Positions 20,450 through 33,039 of a stretch of DNA of 42,093 bases are shown piece by piece. This DNA is from Lichtheimia corymbifera B2541 (taxonomy: Eukaryota; Mucoromycota; Mucoromycetes; Mucorales; Lichtheimiaceae): positions 1-42,093 of the forward strand of contig JNEU01000850.1 in the NCBI GenBank assembly GCA_000697475.1, read 5' to 3'. The notes under the pieces are model-generated. The model was not told where the DNA came from and made no database searches. It saw only the letters and a list, made by a program, of their open reading frames with translations. Position numbers and translations under genes: made by a program. Each line of letters starts with the position of its first letter. The stretch's first letter is position 1.

Positions 20450-23400
20450 ATTAAGGATTGTATGTCAGCAAGATATGTTAATGAACAAAGCGGAAGGGAT
20501 TATGACGGTTACCGAGATCATGGAAGCCGATTAAATACCCGCTGTCGATCAACGTGACAATGAAATACCAAACGCCCATGTAATTTAGTGTGACATCAAG
20601 ATGTTCCCCACATAAAGATGCGTCAGGGCCATGTTGCATTGCTAAAAGCTATTATGATTGCATGTGATCTATGCAATGGCAGGTAAATATTTTCGGCTTC
20701 AAGCGCTGGTGGTGCATCGTATGTGTGTCAGACCTAAATGCAGCAGCTTTCTTCTCTTCTGACCAAAGAAGCAGTCGTCGTGATACCCTTAAGAGGATGC
20801 ATTACTAATTACCATGTCCAGCTCAACATTCCAAATGAAGGTTCAAGGTGCACAAATAAGGAACGAGTTTCAAAAAGGTATGCTTTACATATATGATGGA
20901 ATGCATCGGCCTTGTGTTTTCACTTGGATCATCGATCTTTATGCAGATCAGGTTTTCTAAACGTAGGATCAGATTTTAAGAAAGCGGCTACAGCATTTAG
21001 AATGTCACGACGCTTTGCAAAATTGACTTTTACAATCACCCGGAATAGCCTACTTCTCCGCACTGCAGCCGCTCTCATCATGTGATGGGACAATACCAAT
21101 TCTCTGCGTGTCTTGGCGATAAGCAGTCTGATGGCGCCAATCCAACATGGTGTTTTGAGTGTGAAAACGCTCGATCATGTGCTTTTAAGGTCACACAGCG
21201 AACAACAACAACAACATCGGCTGGCACATGGCTGCTTTTTGCGGCGGCGGCGGCTTAGCTGCGCGACAAAACAGTGCGGATAACGATAACCTATAAGTAA
21301 CAGAGCTGGCTCATATGATGTAAAATCAGGGCATATCAACCATGCTTATGATTGGTGCCGGAAAGTAGTTTTACCAGTATATCTCGCTCGCTTTATTAAT
21401 CTTAAAAGGTTTCTCGCAGTAAAAGGTTTGTGCAACGTATAATCGTCAGCACAGCTGGGATACGTCTTCATAAGGTGTGAAGCATTGGAATCATCAACAA
21501 CTTCAAATTGGGTATCCCGATAGAATAAAGATGCTCCTTCTAAAGCACGGGCCACTGCACGTCAAAGACGTCCGCGTAGTATTGTAGCATACAAGAGCCC
21601 AAGATAATCCAGATGCAAACCCCGAAGCCGGTCATCTGATGGCTACTGGAATTGTCAGATGCGTCTCATGTCAACGACAACAAATGTCACTATGCGAGTA
21701 TGCATATGAAACGAATGCCTGGAATAATAACAATGGAAGATGAAGGCTATATACATTGTCTTTCCTATATAGCGTACAAAGACAAGGATAAAAGAGCATC
21801 GCGTTTCTATATATCTGATGTGATGTGATTGTACGAAAGTTTTATTACGTTAATGCTACCCAACACTTAGCAACACGACGATTATTGAACACCAAGAGTT
21901 TTTCATTGTTTCTGTTTCCTTTTTTGTGGGTTGATTAAATTGGTGCAAACATGGAGATATAGGCCATCTATTGCTCAGCTGTGAAAAGCACTGAATAAAT
22001 GGTTGGAGATCCTAGAAATCTCTTTGTTGATAAACCGCATCCTGCTCGAGGTGGGGGTAAAAATGTGGTGAAAGGAGGAAGGCAACTCAGCTGCAACGTA
22101 TAAATAAGAGCCAACTATATATGTAAGGGGTTAGTTTTACTACGCAAAATGCAGGAGGGACATCCAAACGCAAATACGGGGTAGCTGATGGGCAAGGAAA
22201 AGAGATTTCCGACCTATACAAAGCGGGTTCTCTTCCGGCAGGCTAACCCCTCCCATGTGTCTTTACACAATTATTAAACTTTACTCTTGGTCGAATATCA
22301 TTGCTTGCTCAGCATCACAGAATTCATGTCCTTTTTTGGTGGGGATTAAGGCAATGCTCATTATATTATTCTCCTTTTAGTGAATCGAGCTTTGTCCTGT
22401 TATACTCCTCTATCGATCAAGTAACAAAGAGATGGATGTTCGTGAAACATTGAGATTGGATTGACAACAGCAGTACGAGGGAGGTCAATGCACGGCAATA
22501 AAATGCCAAAGCATATGCGTGATAAGGGTTATTACTACCGTTTACCCTCTTGGTTTTATTGCCGTTCTCTTTATCCCTTTCCTCCAATCCCTTTCTTTCC
22601 CCCAAAATGCTCGCACTCCTCATTGGCAGCTGTATCACACGCACAAACCCCATATCAGCACGGTCGGTGATGTCCCATATGCACATGTAAAGGGGATAAT
22701 AGATGTAGACCACTATCGCTCAGCATTCTCATATGATGAATCAATATTGATGTATCAGCAAAGGTGAAGAGAGAAAAAGGAGAAATGACAAGGTACATGA
22801 AAATTTTCTCGCTGTAACCCTTTATCCGGGAAACGTAGACATTTACATTCACTCCTTGCAGTGATCGTTTCGATTTGTCAAGTGTTTTCGGAATGACAGT
22901 GATGGCGTGCAGCAACATGCTTGTTTTGCAGAGATCATAGCACCTTGCCATTCTTAGCAACCGCCTGATCTGCGCTTTCGCATATATGTTTATTACATAT
23001 ATGGAGGGGGGGAGAGAAATCAAATGTGCAGTGGAACTCCTTTTCCATTTATGGATTTTTTTGGTGTCGTGCCATCAGGTCACAAAAGCTCTCTCTCAAG
23101 AAAAGAGCGAAAAGATACACATGTCTGTGCATCACCCAAATTTCCTTACATGACAGATTTCTGGGGGGTTGACGAATCAAGGATGATGCCTCACCTATCA
23201 AGAGCACCTTGACTGTAGATATATGGTAAGCACATGGGTGGGAGCATTTGTTGGGTGCAGAGAGCTGTACGCTTAGGACCTGATGCATCAAAAAGTTGTT
23301 TAGTGTTACATACACACACATAAGATACATCGTTCGCTATCCCGCTTCAGTACATGAGCAACTTTCAGTGAAACCTTCTCCTTACCTTTTCCCTTCTTTT

Positions 23401-25174
23401 CTCCTTGCCCATGGCCATTTGTAATATCAAAGCATGACCATCCACGTACATAGAGTATTCCGAGAACAAGGTCATTTGCAATGTAGCCATTATTCATTTC
23501 ACCAAACACCACTGAAGCGGTAATACTAGAGTATGCTAGAGATATCTAGCAGTTTCTACTCCTTATTATTTTTATGGATGCCTTTCCGGGGATGTTTAAC
23601 CACAACCAGGCTTTGTATGTCTCCCCCATTTTGCGTGTGCGTGACCTAATGTTGCGAATACATTTGAAATTTGTTCTCCTTGAATCATGGTCAAGAACGA
23701 GATATGCTCGTTGTTTCATGCGATCGCTGATGTGTGTTTTCTATTATGACACCAATTAATGATACGCAACGATGGGCAAGTGAATAGCTGTGCGGGAGAT
23801 TTTCATTGACATTGGTGTCATGGGTGCACTGTTCGTTTCTAAAGGAGGAAGTGTTCGATCGAGTTTTTCGTGCATTCTATTGACTTGTCATTAACGATAT
23901 GCAAATACTGGCACTTACCATTCCCTATGCTTGCTCCTTATATATCCCTCCCCCCATCTCCTTATTATACTAGTGATGCCTTGAGATGCTCCATCTCTGT
24001 TTTGCACAATGTACTCCTTGGGCCCCTTGTAAATTGCTTGACACACACAGGATGTCAGTTACGGATGTAGGTGGATCCTCCTTGTCTTTTTCTCGGTTGA
24101 TGTCCTATAATCATTATTCACTGGTCAGAAATGGATCTCCAAGCGGCGGCCCCATGGTTAGGGAAGGGGAAGAAACGGTTTTTTTGTGTATGTCTCCATT
24201 GCTCTTTGATACAATCACGCGCATTTATACTACAGCGTGTTTTTTCCTTTTCGAATTAGGTGTACGAAAGAAAAGAAGAGCGAGCATGCTGCGCCTTTGC
24301 ATGTGCATTCTCTACTTTTTATTGCAGACAGGTGTATAGCACTATTTTTGTTGAATGGTCAATTCATGATCCTATATTATTCCCTTCCTCCTCGTCTCTC
24401 CGCATATCGACATTAATCTTTTTTCGACGACGACCCCAGCTTGTTGGCATTTACAGTAAACAGCACTCATTCTCCCGCGTTTGAATGGTGGATGTATAAC
24501 ACGTAGCAGCCATCCCAATCGTTGAGCGCCTCGTTACTGGTACCTCAACACATATATAAGCGACACGTTTCCTCATTCCCTTGCATCGCTCCCCTTTGCA
24601 TTTAGGACACCGACCTTGGCTACTTTTCCTGTTATCTCTCTTTCTCTTTCTCTTTACTCCTCTTTTTTTTGTCACCTGCAGTACTACGCTTTTTACGGTC
24701 CAGCGATCCCATCCCTCTTATAAATTTCCACCCTTTTCCCATTCTTTGAACATATATATATATATATATATATACTCATATACGTATTCCTTTGACTCTT
24801 GTCTTTCGTTTCCTGCGTTTTGTGTCCAATCATCACGCACGCACGCCATTTGAACTAAAGGACCACCAACCACCGTGCACTTGGAACCATAAAGCTTAAT
24901 TCTAAGGTAAATTAACGAGACCCCGCACTTGATACAGCGAAATCAAACACCTTATACTTCGAATAAGCCAAGTAACACTATCCTTTATTAACCCTTTCAT
25001 AAACCTTTTCGCTTGTCAACAGCCCCTCTCCCAAGTTGAGTAATAATCGCACTGCAACAGATTATATCTACGCGAATGATCTCTGCCGGTCATTTCTCAG
25101 CACCTCCTTCAACCACGACAACACACGGCATATCACCTTTTTCTTATACATCTAAAGAATCACGGTAATACACA
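20450..25174. promoter_or_regulatory. Long (about 4.7 kb) gene-free region upstream of the Grainyhead-like gene and the C2H2 gene
   Basis: The two transcription-factor genes are divergent and separated by about 4.7 kb with no convincing exons; the ORFs present are short and compositionally poor. The right end (24600-24840) is strongly pyrimidine-rich, for example TCTCTTTCTCTTTCTC near 24637, and includes a TATAAATTT element at about 24719 and a TA repeat. This looks like a promoter with a long 5' leader. Binding sites for specific factors cannot be assigned by eye. Small unrecognised genes or non-coding RNAs are not excluded. Confidence 0.4.
24752..24774. repeat. (TA)n microsatellite
   Basis: An uninterrupted run of alternating A and T of about 23 bases inside the presumed leader/promoter of the Grainyhead-like gene. 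Confidence 0.9.
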
Positions 25175-28100
25175 ATGTCAATGTTTTGGAACAACCCAGA
25201 AAAGTATATACTCATTCAAGCTTTTTATGCATATGCATATACAATAGCCCTATGGACTATCGATCAAATAGCAGCACAACAGCGAGTTTTGACGCGTTTG
25301 CAGCATCAATGCAAAGTGTGCTTTCAGCCAACGTAGGCACATCCACAGCTTTACCACCAAACACGTGCACATCGTCGTCTGAGATGTCTGAGCTGGCTAT
25401 AGACCCATATCCAACAACCTATGTGCCAAGACCAACAGAAGCAACATCGATGATGGGGTCAGCAGCAGCCATGAGATCACTCTATGATCTAAACAACGAT
25501 GGCAATAGCAGCAATCATCATCATGACACAACCCCTTTACATGAGATGCCACCAAATGATTCGATCGAATATCTTTACAAAAGCAACCTATGGTCACGAA
25601 GACGTGAGATTAAATCGGATGTTGGTAACGATGATAGCCTGCAGCAACAACAACAGCAACCTGTGGTAATGAGCATGGTCGATGAAATAAGCGGCAGCGG
25701 TGGGTGTTTTGCAGATGACAGCCTAGTGGCACCATGCACGTTTTATTCTCCTATACATCAACAGCATCATCCATCAACCACCACAAGCCCATGTTCAGAT
25801 CTTTCATCACCACCTAATCTCGTATTGGGTAACAGCCAAGTGCTCAAACGTCGCCGTTCATCTGCCATGTCACTCACGATGACTGACAAGGATCATCATC
25901 ATCACCAACACCCTTCCATGATGGCAGCAGCTGCTGCTGCTGCTGTTGCTGCAAATGGGATGTATTATTCACCTGTACCATCGCTTCCAGCAGCACCAGC
26001 AACACAACAGCAGCATTATGCGGCACCTGTTGTAGCACCACCACCACCATCCACAGCACAACTTGTGACCCCAACATCATCTGCTACAGGCACACCTTCA
26101 CCATGTTCATTTCCAGGATCATCGTCATCATCGTCTTCTGCAGGGGCAGCGTTGAGTGAACAAAGAGCAACACCAATGTATGTGGTCTGATTTCTTATTA
26201 TGGGTGGGGGTTGTTGTGGTTGCGAAAACAAAAGGATCTGCATCAGGAGTTGAGCAACAATGAAAAGCGTTCTGTTACACACGAAATGCACCATTCATGC
26301 TTGTCTAACCACGCAATTTTTTCTTTTCTTTGCAGGCCCCTTCTCAGGTTTAATGTTGTTCTCCAAGGTAAAAACATAAAACATCCAATCAAATTTCACC
26401 TGGCTTGCTCTAACATTTCCTCGTTAGCCTCCACAGCAGCTACGCAGATTAGTGAAGGATCTCCAACCACTTACCTAAACCGTGGACAAGCGTATGCACT
26501 GCATTTGCAGGATACCTATGATCATGACACTATCATCACCAGCACTTTTATCATCATGTTCCATGAACCATCACACCGCAAGGTTGCTCTCAACTACTGG
26601 AAGTTTTGGCTCAGTCAACAAAAGAATCCTTCTGCTGCAAGAGCGGTGACGTTAGGTAAGTCGTGTGGTATGCACCAACAAGCAAATGACTCATTTTTCT
26701 CATAGACCATGACCAATCGATTGGTATCCACAATGTACGATTTCCCAGCTTTGATCGAATTTCCTTCGACTGGAACGGAAGAATAGGGGCCAAGATATTT
26801 GTACGATTCAACTGCCTCTCAACCGACTTTTCGAGGATCAAAGGTGTCAAGGGGATTCCATTACGTGCACAAATGGAGACCAAAGTTGGAGGTGTACAAG
26901 GACCGGTATCCACGGCCACTCTACACCAGCAGGATGCTAATCCGGTCCAGGATTACATTGAGCAGTGCTATTGCAAAATCAAACTTTTCAGGGATAAGGT
27001 ATGACATGCTCAGAGTGAATGGGGTTGTAGCGGTAGTAATAGCTGACACGAACTTGTTTGCATGGTGATACAGGGCGCTGAGCGCAAAAATAAGGATGAT
27101 GCAAAGCAGATTGGCAAGCATTTGGAGCGTGTGTATGGTAAGCTGATGATCCAAAGTTGTGGTTGGGGTATCTTGTACTCATCTATAATGTAGCGGAAGG
27201 AAACCCTCGTCAACATCCATTTTGGCTTATGTATAATCAACCAAAGCCATACAGCGTGCTTAATGAAATTCCAACAACACCACAGCAGTCTACGGAAGAC
27301 GCGTTGTTATCATCCTCACCTCCATCGGAAGGTTCTGCTGCAGAGACGGATATGGAAGCTTTGCTATCAAGACCACAGCAACAACAGCAACACCTCGTTT
27401 CAGAATCTGCTGCTACTGCTACAGTATCAACAACAAGCAGAGCGCCATCATCCTCACCACCAAGCAATCCGCAACTCACCTCATCCTCCTTGCTCTTGCA
27501 GACACTCCCATCCCATTTTTCGCAACAGCAACAACAACAACCTTCTCTGCACCATAAACGTACCTTTTCCGAGTTGGATGCAGTAACCTCTGATGATCAT
27601 GGTCAATATCTCGATTACGCAACAACAGGAGCAACGCCATCGGGTAATGCCATGCAAAATTGCGAGACATTGGCAAGCAAGCAAGTTGTAACAGGTATGT
27701 TGTTGTGTACTACATTAATGCATGCACACGATCACACTCACATGCATATTGATGCACAGGCCGTTCGCTATACGTCAATGTCAAAACCACCCAACATCAA
27801 CGTTTCCATTCACCACCGTCGCCATCATCACGCTCAAAGAACGATAAAAAAAAGCTTCAGCACATTGTCCTCGATCGCATCACCACCCATGACCTGATCC
27901 TAAAGCTGTCACCTTTATTATCGCTTCATTATAGCCAAGTATCTGAGATCTTATGGCGGCAACCCAAGAGCATCATTTGGGAGACCCATGCACTTGCCAA
28001 AACTTCACCAAAGAACCCAACATCTTCCTCTTCAAGAGCAGGTCATCATGTAGGCGGTAATCATGGCAACAACAACAACAACAACAACAACAGTGATACT

Positions 28101-28214
28101 GTCCTTGTCGTTGTCAACGATGCTATTCTTGCTGATCGTTTTACAGAAGGAGCAGTTGTTGGCGTGGAATGGGAGATCAAGCCAGATGGCACTGTACGGC
28201 TCTTGTTGCAATAG
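25175..28214 (+). CDS. Grainyhead/CP2-family transcription factor
   Basis: Eight exons (25175-25203, 25248-26177, 26336-26367, 26428-26655, 26706-26998, 27074-27137, 27194-27694, 27760-28214) total 2532 bases, 843 residues, all in phase. The CP2 DNA-binding domain spans about 320-525. It shows TTYLNRGQAYALHLQDTY, then VALNYWKFWLSQQ, the core VRFPSFDRISFDWNG, and FNCLSTDFSRIKGVKGIP. It ends GAERKNKDDAKQIGKHL. The C-terminal 140 residues (LYVNVKTT to TVRLLLQ) match the ubiquitin-like dimerisation region. N-terminal and middle regions are low-complexity (Ser, Gln, His, Ala tracts). In fungi this family (Neurospora GRHA/CSP-2) controls conidial separation and wall-remodelling genes. The first 44-base intron and the 29-base exon are supported only by splice signals and frame. 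Confidence 0.9.
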
Positions 28215-29276
28215 TAATGCATACATCCTCGCTCTTTCTCTTTTTTGTTTTCTTCTTTTACTACTCTCATTTACTCTTTCTCTTCGGGGTCTAGTTCATG
28301 CAAAAACACACATGCAACTTATCGCGTCTTTTCTGACTATGCATATATATCATCACCACCACTCTTTATATGTTCCTTACTCAATCATCCCCTCCAACGC
28401 TGTGTATCTATGCCTCTTCGTTTATTCATTGTTATTTTTCTTCCTTCCCCAAATGTTACTTTCTATTGTTGTTGTATATGAAAACCGGCTCTTGCTTTTT
28501 CACCTGCACATTTATTGGTCTCCAACATCATCATCAGCTTTTTATATATTTAGTATCACCCTCTATTTCAATGCTAGCAAGCACAAACAAGAAAAAAAAA
28601 GAATCTAGGTGAATGGAAACATCGTGAAGTGCTGTCTCATGTGTATGCGCGTGTGTAAAGTTACGCCGCCAGCTGGATTTGGATATACATGACCCCGTGC
28701 AATGGTGTAGGTTTGACTTTCAAGCGATAGAGTGGGGTAGAAGAAAAGTAAACGGGTAGCAGGTCCGATGACCCAGTATTTGCTACGTCATGAAATAGAT
28801 GGCTCACATTATTTTGATGCCATACACCATGCGTACGACCAAAGATGGGACTTGGCTGTCAATGGCAATTTTGTGGTAGGACATAAGTTGGCAAGTACAA
28901 TGCATGTAGCAAGGTGTGAAATCCAACATTTGGAGTAAAGGATGATTTGAGAAGCATGGTTATATGTAGTAGGCATGTGTGCTTGTGGGGTTTTGGAAAA
29001 TGAACAAAGAAAAAAGGATGGCATGGGTTCGTGTGAGTTCAAATCACACACAAGCAACAGCTCATAGATTATAGAGCCATTGTATGTGTGGGGTTGTCAG
29101 GTGTTGCATCATGGCACCAGATCGAAAAAGCGGGGTAGCTTACCCAAGCATGTGAAAATAGCTGGGGAGAAAATCTGACACTTTACGCATGTGGGAGACT
29201 AGTGGACAGCAGCAATGCACTATGCATTGATACTCATCGCCCGCCTACTATACTCGTCATCTTGTAGCACTATATC
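28215..29276. other. Intergenic region between Grainyhead-like and P450 genes
   Basis: About 1.06 kb with no coding-like frame: pyrimidine-rich sequence at 28225-28560, then the P450 upstream region. The 181-residue plus-strand frame at 28063-28608 is a translation of that pyrimidine-rich DNA and is not considered real. Confidence 0.45.
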
Positions 29277-29294
29277 CCATTTATATATAAATGG
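29277..29294. promoter_or_regulatory. TATA-like element in a perfect 18-bp palindrome
   Basis: CCATTTATATATAAATGG reads the same on both strands. It lies 83 bases upstream of the preferred P450 ATG (29378), a reasonable TATA position. Its last four bases form an upstream in-frame ATG (29291), which would make a leaderless message if used. Confidence 0.45.
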
Positions 29295-29377
29295 CCAATC
29301 TTTTACCACCTTTCCCAGCTTTTTTCAATTCCTTTACATTTCCAAAAGACGTCGTCGGTGCCCAAAATCTATTAACA

Positions 29378-31416
29378 ATGGCTACATCTGTCCTCGCCTA
29401 TTCATTCGATCAACTTAAAGGCTTCAACCCACTACAACATTTGGGGAAAAGTGCATTAGCTGGTTTGGTAGGCTTAGGCATTGTGTACAACGATCGTGCA
29501 GCCTTTGATGAAAAGCGACCGGATATTGCTCAAGAACCTGGCTGGCCCATCCTTGGCAATATCCCTATCATCCTTAAATGGGTGCCCTACTTTCACGAAT
29601 TTGGTGTTGAAGCATTCACACGTATGGACCAGCTCACTGTGTATGTATTGTGTTTGCTCCTCTCATGTCAACATCAATGTCTCATGGGATTTATTTCTTC
29701 TTTGTTACTAGCAAAATGAGCGTTTGTGTGGTGCCGCATTATATCGTTACGATCAATCCCCAGAACGTAGAATACCTTCTCAAAAGTAATCCCATCGATG
29801 ATAGGATATGTCTGTATCCCGAAACTAATCATCCTCCTTAACATCATCTACCAGCCAACTTTGAAAACTACATCAAGGGACCAGAATTCCATACAGCTTT
29901 GGGAGATCTTTTCGGTCATGGTATCTTTAACGCTAACGGTGAAGAATGGCGATACCAACGCAAAACGGCATCCAACGTGTTCAACATCCGTAATTTCCGT
30001 GATCATTTCACCGAGTATGTTCAATTGACTCGTGTTTCATTTCCAGCAGTGGCTGACCAAGAAAATCTTGTCACTATCTAGTGTCTTTGTGGAGGAAATT
30101 GAGCTCATGTCCCACCATATTCTCGATAAGGCTGCCGATGAATGTCAGGTGCTCGATTTCCATGATCTCATGTACCGTTTTACGCTTGATTCGTTCATCC
30201 TGTGAGTTTTCTCTTGCCATCTTTCCACAGCCGTACAACATGTGATCGTTTCTTGTGCCTTAAACACTTATCCTGTATTTAGTTTAGGATTCGGTGTGCA
30301 ACTCAATGGGCTCAAGACTGAAGGAAAGGTTCCTTTTGCAGAGTCTTTTGACCAAGCTCAAAAGAACACCTTCTTGCGCTTCATCAACCCATTTTGGCGT
30401 GTAAGCGATGCCCTATCCAAGGTTTTGTTCCCTACAAGCCAAAGCATGGATGATCATTTGAAGGTCGTCGACACCTTTGCTCGTGAAGTTGCTGAGAAGC
30501 GTCGTGGTGAATTGGCCAGCGGCATGGAGTTCCGTGATCTTTTATCCCGTTTCATGACGGCACACAATAACAAGGGTGAACCTCTTAACAACGACGAAGT
30601 AAGTTGATGAGCTCGTTTCATTGTTTATGTACCCTTGATTGACATTTTAACATCATCACTTTTAGCTACGCGATATTGTGCTTAACTTTGTCATTGCTGG
30701 TCGTGATACCACAGCACAAGCTTTATCGTGGGGATTTTACATGTTGTGCTGCCATCCACGTGTCGAACGCAAGCTTTATGAGGAAATTAAGGAGTACATT
30801 GACGAGTCTATCATGCACGATTCAGCTGCCCTTTATGAGCGCATCAAGGACATGAAATATGCTCATGCTTTGTATGTACACAAATCCAATGACATGGCAT
30901 AAGTGAAACTTATTTTTATGATATAATAGCTTCTACGAAGTGCTACGCTTGTACCCATCCGTGCCACTTAACATGAAATATGCCTTGGAGGATGACATCT
31001 GGCCTGATGGTACACATATCCAAAAGGGCGATTATATTCTTTGGTCCCCATTTGCTCAAGGTCGTTCCGAAAAAGTCTGGGGACCCGATGCTCGTGAATT
31101 CAAGCCTGAACGCTGGATTAAACCTGATGGCGAATTGCGACGTGAATCACAAGGGCAGTGGCCTGCTTTCCATGCTGGTCCTCGCACATGTCTTGGTAAG
31201 ATAATAGTAGGACCCCATCAACCCAGCATTTGAGTATTCACATGTTTATCTATCATAGGACAAAATCTTGCGACACTTGAAGCGATTGTCGCTATTATCT
31301 TTTTGGTGAAACGGTACCAATTTGAATTGGTCCCTGGCCAAGAAGTCACTTATCAAGTATCGCTTACTTTGCCCATGAAGTATGGCATGAAGGTGACCGT
31401 GAAGAAACGAGAATAA
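29378..31416 (+). CDS. Cytochrome P450 monooxygenase (CYP509-like)
   Basis: Eight exons: 29378-29640, 29712-29785, 29855-30014, 30082-30201, 30283-30598, 30666-30871, 30930-31195 and 31259-31416. The product is 520 residues. Start 29378 (ACAATGG context) is chosen over 29291, which overlaps the TATA palindrome. N-terminal hydrophobic anchor: HLGKSALAGLVGLGIVY. Proline hinge: PGWPILGNIP. C-helix: EEWRYQRKTASNVFN. I-helix oxygen-binding site: AGRDTT. K-helix: EVLR (ExxR). Then FKPERW, and the heme loop FHAGPRTCLG with the thiolate Cys at about 467. All catalytic landmarks are intact. It is an ER-bound haem monooxygenase working with a P450 reductase. The EVLRLYPSVPLNMKYALEDD region and overall pattern resemble the fatty-acid/xenobiotic-type CYP52/CYP509 clans; the substrate is unknown. 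Confidence 0.93.
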
Positions 31417-31549
31417 TTGTATGATTACCCACCAAAAGACTATAAACATCATCCAGACCTTACTCAACCAGTCAGCGTCTTGAATATACTTATATAAAAT
31501 AGTAATGTCATCATATACAATAAACAGCTTCAAATGATTGTTACATTGC

Positions 31550-32760
31550 ATAAGGTATGGTTAATAAGCCAAAGACGATCCCTGCATCCAAAAGTTTAAA
31601 AGTGCAAGAAGCGCGATATACGGAGCACGGTAACAAGGTAACGGACATATCATCATGTAAAATTATAAATCACATACTCCATTTGACAGCATTCCTTTTA
31701 TTTACATACATCTATATTGTCTATCATGAGGATGATGATGGGTGTATTGGGTGCGTAAGTTGAGTGAATGGTCTGAGTGTAATCGGAACCCGCAGCTCCA
31801 CGACTTGAGACAACGCTTCTTTTCCTTTTTATCCCTCCTCTGCTTTTACTGTAACCCATTCACGACATCCCGATCAAGGTAATGTATTTATAAGAGTGCT
31901 GTTGTTGGTTGTGGGTTACTAATGTAGTTCTGAACAGGTGTACTCAAGTGTGTCCAAGTGCTGAGGAATGAGCGTGGTTGCCAAAGCGATATCGCTGCTG
32001 TCTCTTGTTCGTTGATATTTCCGCTCTACGCTTAGTGTCAACAGGTACATTCAATACCCAATGTAGCAGCTGAACTGGTTCCATTGACGTGTTAGCTTGT
32101 ATAGAGGGCAAGTTTGGTTTCAAGACGTTGGCTCGTTTGGCGTTTTATTTCGGCTCAACAACACTACACCATGGTTTTCGATTTCCAGTAACCAACAACA
32201 AAGGGTCTTTGTGTATATGGAAAAGGCAAGTGCAATGGAACAAACAATGCAAAAGGCTTTTATTATATATGTGTGCTAATAATGAATTGTATAGGTTTTT
32301 GGTCAGGCGGTGCAACTGGGGCATCATCATCTGTTGGGTTCGACTCCCAGCCTGTATCAAGTGGTCAATTGCTGGGAAAGCTTTTTGGAACGCGTCCAGG
32401 GCTCTAGAAGCCTGAGTTGAGTTGATGGGTCGATGACGATGGATTTTTGGAAGAGCATGACTACCGTGTTGAGGTAAAAAGGGGATTTGCAACAGCTTGG
32501 CCGTGAATGTGTTGACATAAGTGCTCTTCTCTCGATAGGCTCGTTCTTTGCGTTTGAGGATTCTTTTCATGAGGCGGGAAATGATTGGAAGAATAGGGAT
32601 CATTCTTTCTTTGGGGAGGTTGAAATGAGGACAACTATGGGCCTGGACTCTACGTAAATGATGTCCTTCCTTGCCATGGATCGAACTGACCTTGCGTTAT
32701 TCGTGCAGAGCTAGACAAGGGATCGCCTGACGTTGCTCGTATGTATCGTGGTGGTTTGGT
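31550..32760. repeat. Duplicated segment, copy 1
   Basis: This region is homologous, in the same orientation, to 37480-39140. It opens with ATGGTTAATAAGCCAAAGAC (versus ATGGTCAATAAGCCAAAAAT in copy 2) and runs through TTCCTTTTATTTAC landmarks. The central 31793-32497 (705 bases) is apparently identical to 38136-38840, at a constant offset of 6343. Both sides of the core are diverged by substitutions and indels. After the core, shared landmarks such as GGATCATTCTTTCTTTGG and GATGTCCTTCCTTGCCATGG continue to about 32760. Confidence 0.85.
32097..32420 (+). pseudogene. Coding-like two-exon segment with a GC-AG intron, in the duplicated core (copy 1)
   Basis: 32097-32225 encodes VWFQDVGSFGVLFRLNNTTP and more, then AAAAG|GCAAGT, the consensus for GC-AG introns. 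A CTAAT branch-like motif and TATAG acceptor end a 69-base intron at 32294. The frame continues in phase through VFGQAVQLGHHHLLGSTPS to a TGA at 32420. No ATG exists in this frame, so it would be an internal/3' portion. An identical segment lies in copy 2 at 38440-38763. The antisense strand also holds a long open frame (32145-32603), so coding sense is not certain. No family is recognised. Confidence 0.3.
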
Positions 32761-33039
32761 CTATGAATTCCTGCTGATTTGCTTTTTACTTGTAGAGAAG
32801 ACGATTACGATGATTACCACATTCATAGCAACGACGATGATAACGACAACGACATCCACAACAATGACGATGATAACGAGAAAAAGGATGCCTGCAAGAT
32901 CCCATCTTGTGTGTTTTGGAATATTGATGGCGAGGAGATCAACGACTGTTGCCGAGTACGATGATGACGGACGACGAAGAGGACGATGGAGGCAAAGTAG
33001 CTAGAAAGCTAGATGAAATAAAGCATTGTTTATTTATTA

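Noticed and set aside
28063..28608. 181-codon plus-strand ORF
   Set aside because: It overlaps the Grainyhead-like last exon in another frame and continues through pyrimidine-rich 3' flank; no domain or splice support.
32289..32358. A functional tRNA gene
   Set aside because: No anticodon stem and loop or normal D-arm spacing; kept only as a tRNA-like signature in the findings.
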